Positions 63,592 through 64,000 of a stretch of 64,000 nucleotides of DNA are shown piece by piece (position 1 is the stretch's first letter; every line of letters starts with the position of its first letter). Made by a program: the position numbers and the translations under genes. Location of the stretch: contig JAVBYI010000023.1 in NCBI GenBank assembly GCA_030824115.1, positions 62,001 to 126,000 on the forward strand, given 5' to 3'. The DNA comes from Rhodocyclaceae bacterium. GTDB taxonomy: Bacteria; Pseudomonadota; Gammaproteobacteria; Burkholderiales; Rhodocyclaceae. The notes under the pieces were generated by a model. The model did not search any database and was not told the DNA's origin. It was given only the letters and a program-made list of their open reading frames with translations.

Positions 63592-64000
63592 CACGCTGCT
63601 CCTTATGGGTAAGTTGCTGCCAGAGCAGCAATGCAACACCGACGGTAATGGCCGAATCGGCGACGTTGAAGGCGGGCCAGTGCCAACCGGCGACATGGAA
63701 ATCGAGGAAGTCGACGACCGCTCCGAAGCGCAAGCGGTCGATGACATTACCGAGGGCGCCGCCCAGCACCAGCGCAAACGCCAGCGGCTGCAAGCGCTCG
63801 GCCGCATGTTGGCGAATCATCACCGCCAGCCAGCCTGAGATTACCAGTGCCAGGGTCACAAAAAACCACTTCTGCCAGCCACCCGCATCCGAAAGAAAGC
63901 TGAAGGCCGCACCGCTGTTGAACACCAGCACGAGATTGAAAAAACTCGTCATCGGCAGGCTTTCGCCGAGGTGGAAACTGCCCAGCACCCAGAGCTTGCT
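63584..64000 (-). CDS. lspA: signal peptidase II (5' end outside window)
   Basis: Lipoprotein signal peptidase; C-terminal 138 residues visible. Active-site regions VFNSGAAFSFL (NxGAAF), LGGALGNVIDRLRFGAVVDFLDF (first Asp) and WPAFNVADSAITVGV (second Asp). Four hydrophobic segments in the family; the first is cut by the window edge. Confidence 0.95.
   Translation of the reverse strand, partial: SKLWVLGSFHLGESLPMTSFFNLVLVFNSGAAFSFLSDAGGWQKWFFVTLALVISGWLAVMIRQHAAERLQPLAFALVLGGALGNVIDRLRFGAVVDFLDFHVAGWHWPAFNVADSAITVGVALLLWQQLTHKEQRDE

Overview
The window is a contiguous stretch of a GC-rich betaproteobacterial chromosome. Gene content points to the Rhodocyclales (Dechloromonas/Azonexus/Azospira-like): a complete cbb3 oxidase locus with its assembly genes, an [4Fe-4S] FNR/Anr regulator next to hemN, class I PHA synthase, nadE-glnB, lpxC-dciA-M23-secA, and lspA-fkpB-ispH. 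No IS element, prophage or CRISPR array was seen. The assignment to order is inference from gene order and protein style, not from a search.

Layout. 1-3.1 kb: 5' part of leuA (minus), a divergent Lrp-type regulator and two NosL-like periplasmic proteins. 3.0-6.4 kb: divergent histidine kinase and NarL-type response regulator, then a secreted protein that combines an aerolysin-like pore-forming region with a beta/gamma-crystallin domain. 6.4-10.2 kb: trhP, glnB, nadE, ppa. 10.3-19.1 kb: a minus-strand run rhodanese > AddB-like > AddA-like > copA > copZ. 19.2-22.0 kb: recQ and a visibly AT-richer orphan gene. 22.0-33.2 kb: micro-oxic/anaerobic physiology: SafE-like protein, hemN, fnr, SirB2-like and NnrS-like membrane proteins, DUF2249, hemerythrin, an ODP-type di-iron protein overlapping a chemoreceptor-like protein, nitronate monooxygenase, phaC, and a universal stress protein with a second hemerythrin-like protein. 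33.2-41.9 kb: DUF3149, ccoH, ccoG, ccoP, ccoQ, ccoO, ccoN, ccoS, ccoI. 41.9-53.6 kb: ald2-mtnA (5'-deoxynucleoside salvage), secA, M23 peptidase, dciA, lpxC, xth, a PilZ protein, prlC, purC. 53.6-61.4 kb: psiE-like gene, tRNA-Thr(CGU), then a type IV pilus minor pilin operon (pilE-like, fimT, pilV, pilW, pilX, pilY1). 61.5-64 kb: TonB-like protein, ispH, fkpB, 5'-truncated lspA.

How the genes work together. Four FNR-type boxes (TTGAY-N4-RTCAA) sit in front of hemN/fnr, the usp operon and ccoN, and fnr itself has the four cysteines and the DNA-reading E..SR motif expected for such boxes. This makes the 22-42 kb block a coherent low-oxygen regulon: heme synthesis without O2, high-affinity oxidase, Cu loading, O2/NO-binding di-iron proteins.

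The most unusual feature is a dispersed 24-nt repeat, found 17 times: GCCGTC, three variable bases, YCAGCGCCGAC, then usually WTTT. Twelve copies lie inside coding sequence, where they are read in frame as [12 protein letters not shown] or SALAGR-like peptides (once as VSPAPTF). The five others lie in gaps close to a stop codon. Five copies fall in or directly beside the recombination/repair genes addA, addB and recQ. Density, accommodation in variable loops and the presence of pilus genes (including FimT) resemble DNA-uptake-sequence systems, though a mobile repeat or protein-binding site remains possible.
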